Below, in pieces: positions 63,271 through 64,000 of a stretch of DNA of 64,000 bases. Both the position numbers and the translations under genes were made by a program. Source of the DNA: Natronomonas gomsonensis (GTDB lineage Archaea; Halobacteriota; Halobacteria; Halobacteriales; Haloarculaceae); contig NZ_CP101323.1 in assembly GCF_024300825.1 (NCBI RefSeq), positions 124,001-188,000 on the forward strand, in the 5' to 3' direction. The notes under the pieces are model-generated. The model saw only the letters and a program-made list of their open reading frames with translations, made no database searches and was not told where the DNA came from. Position 1 is the first letter of the stretch. Each line of letters opens with the position of its first letter.

Positions 63271-63696
63271 TTATTCATCCTTGCTTGGCGACTCGCCTTG
63301 GACAATCTCATGGCACTCATTGATGAACCCAGCTAGGGAGGTACCAATATCTACGTCAAAAGTGGCAACAATCCCCGACGTTTCGTCCCACGGCAATTGA
63401 ATTACGAAGGCCTCCTCAAAGGAATACACACCCGCAATTGGTCTTCCAAGCGGGGCATCGGACACATTTGAATGATGAAGCGTCGTGTTAAGCTCGATGG
63501 CGCTCTGCACCAGAGCGGAGATCTGCTCTTCTGTGTAGCGCTCACGGAGCATATCGTCTGAATACACTCGAGTTGTTCCTTCAGGACGGTAGACAGTGAC
63601 ACTCCGAAGTTTGTCCCCCGTGCGCTTTTTGCAATATGCAGCGAGTCTTTCCGCACCCTCCTCAAGCATATTATTGTTGAAGTGGCCTTGCTTCAT
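63271..63696 (-). CDS. small protein of unknown function
   Basis: 141 residues, soluble. A basic helical start (GAERLAAYCKKRTGDKLRSV), then GTTRVYSDDMLRERYTEEQISALV, and a C-terminal alpha/beta part (GVYSFEEAFVIQLPWDE, FINECHEIVQ). Not recognised by me with confidence; the layout is not that of a known toxin. A TATA-like box ATATTAATAC at 63731-63740 (minus) supports the start. AT-rich like the nuclease pair. Confidence 0.55.
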   Translation of the reverse strand: MKQGHFNNNMLEEGAERLAAYCKKRTGDKLRSVTVYRPEGTTRVYSDDMLRERYTEEQISALVQSAIELNTTLHHSNVSDAPLGRPIAGVYSFEEAFVIQLPWDETSGIVATFDVDIGTSLAGFINECHEIVQGESPSKDE

Positions 63697-63730
63697 CAGT
63701 CCCTCGACAACTTTCGCCGCTCAAAATCCT

Positions 63731-63740
63731 GTATTAATAT
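63731..63740 (-). promoter_or_regulatory. TATA box of the 63271-63696 gene
   Basis: Minus strand ATATTAATAC, 35-44 bases before the ATG at 63696, giving a very short leader. The rest of 63697-63970 shows no gene. Confidence 0.4.
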
Positions 63741-63970
63741 GTTTCTTCATCGATATAATGTACAGATCTATTACAGAAACCGTTCAATAGAGGGTCCCAC
63801 GTATCAATCGACCGGCTGCTTTACTTGATACCCACCAACTACGCCGCACAAGATACAAAGAGTTGTACTCAGTAACTTGACCTTCTGATTAGACATGAGT
63901 TCCACGATGACCCGGACAGCTAATAGCTGAACTGATTATTTTGCCGGTATCGGCCATTTCTCTCCGGGAG

Positions 63971-64000
63971 AGGTGGGCAAATGATTATTGGTGTACAGCC
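63971..64000 (+). CDS. possible gene start cut by window end
   Basis: An ATG at 63982 reads M-I-I-G-V-Q to the window edge and follows GAGGTG, a fair ribosome site, nine bases upstream; the perfect palindrome CTCTCCGGGAGAG (63961-63973) overlaps the site. Too short to identify. Confidence 0.25.

Noticed and set aside
63791-63800. GGGTCCCAC as attR of tRNA-Pro
   Set aside because: Only eight bases match the tRNA 3' tail; the T-arm part is absent, so chance is likely.

Overview
The window is chromosomal DNA of an extremely halophilic archaeon (class Halobacteria). The evidence is high GC with Asp/Glu-rich proteins, leaderless promoters with TATA boxes about 26 bases before start codons, an archaeal S10/spc ribosomal operon that carries the Rpp29 RNase P gene and eukaryote-type proteins (eS4, eL19, eL32), twin-arginine lipoproteins, and Zn-lid adenylate kinase. 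The genus cannot be called from sequence alone.

Layout. 0-22 kb holds housekeeping and metabolic genes: HAD phosphatases, two MoeA-type molybdopterin proteins (one fused to a periplasmic-binding-like domain), Hsp20, a UbiB/ABC1 kinase, a class I/II aminotransferase, HtpX-like protease, a GTPBP1-type GTPase, an MBL-fold hydrolase, an Lrp regulator divergent from carA with a clean palindromic operator between them, a membrane zincin, HMG-CoA synthase and two related pilin-like secreted proteins. tRNA-Gly(GCC) lies at 22.2 kb. 22.4-36.5 kb is one long co-directional operon from a SPOUT methyltransferase through uL3 to uL15 and SecY, with most junctions overlapping by 1-4 bases. 36.7-43.9 kb is a potassium-transport cluster with two TrkA-type and three TrkH-type proteins. 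44-50.6 kb contains secreted CAP and DUF4399-like proteins and the SecY-distal set adk, DUF106 protein, cmk, truB, ending in tRNA-Pro(GGG).

Immediately 3' of tRNA-Pro the character changes. 50.7-60.7 kb is a provirus or virus-derived element related to pleolipoviruses. A rightward early operon of tiny overlapping genes includes zinc ribbons, a SWIM-like protein, a ribbon-helix-helix protein and a signal peptidase I. A leftward structural operon has two VP3-like multi-span membrane proteins, a C-anchored surface protein, a Tat-exported spike with a C-terminal anchor, membrane and secreted accessory proteins, a 33-residue zinc finger and a VP8-like ATPase. An AbrB-like gene diverges from the structural operon. 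No integrase is visible in the window.

60.7-64 kb is markedly AT-richer. It holds a zero-spacing two-gene operon in which an unrecognised 366-residue protein is followed by a 358-residue protein with a PD-(D/E)XK nuclease signature. This is the best candidate here for an undescribed (probably anti-viral or anti-element) system. A small unknown gene and the edge of another reading frame complete the window.
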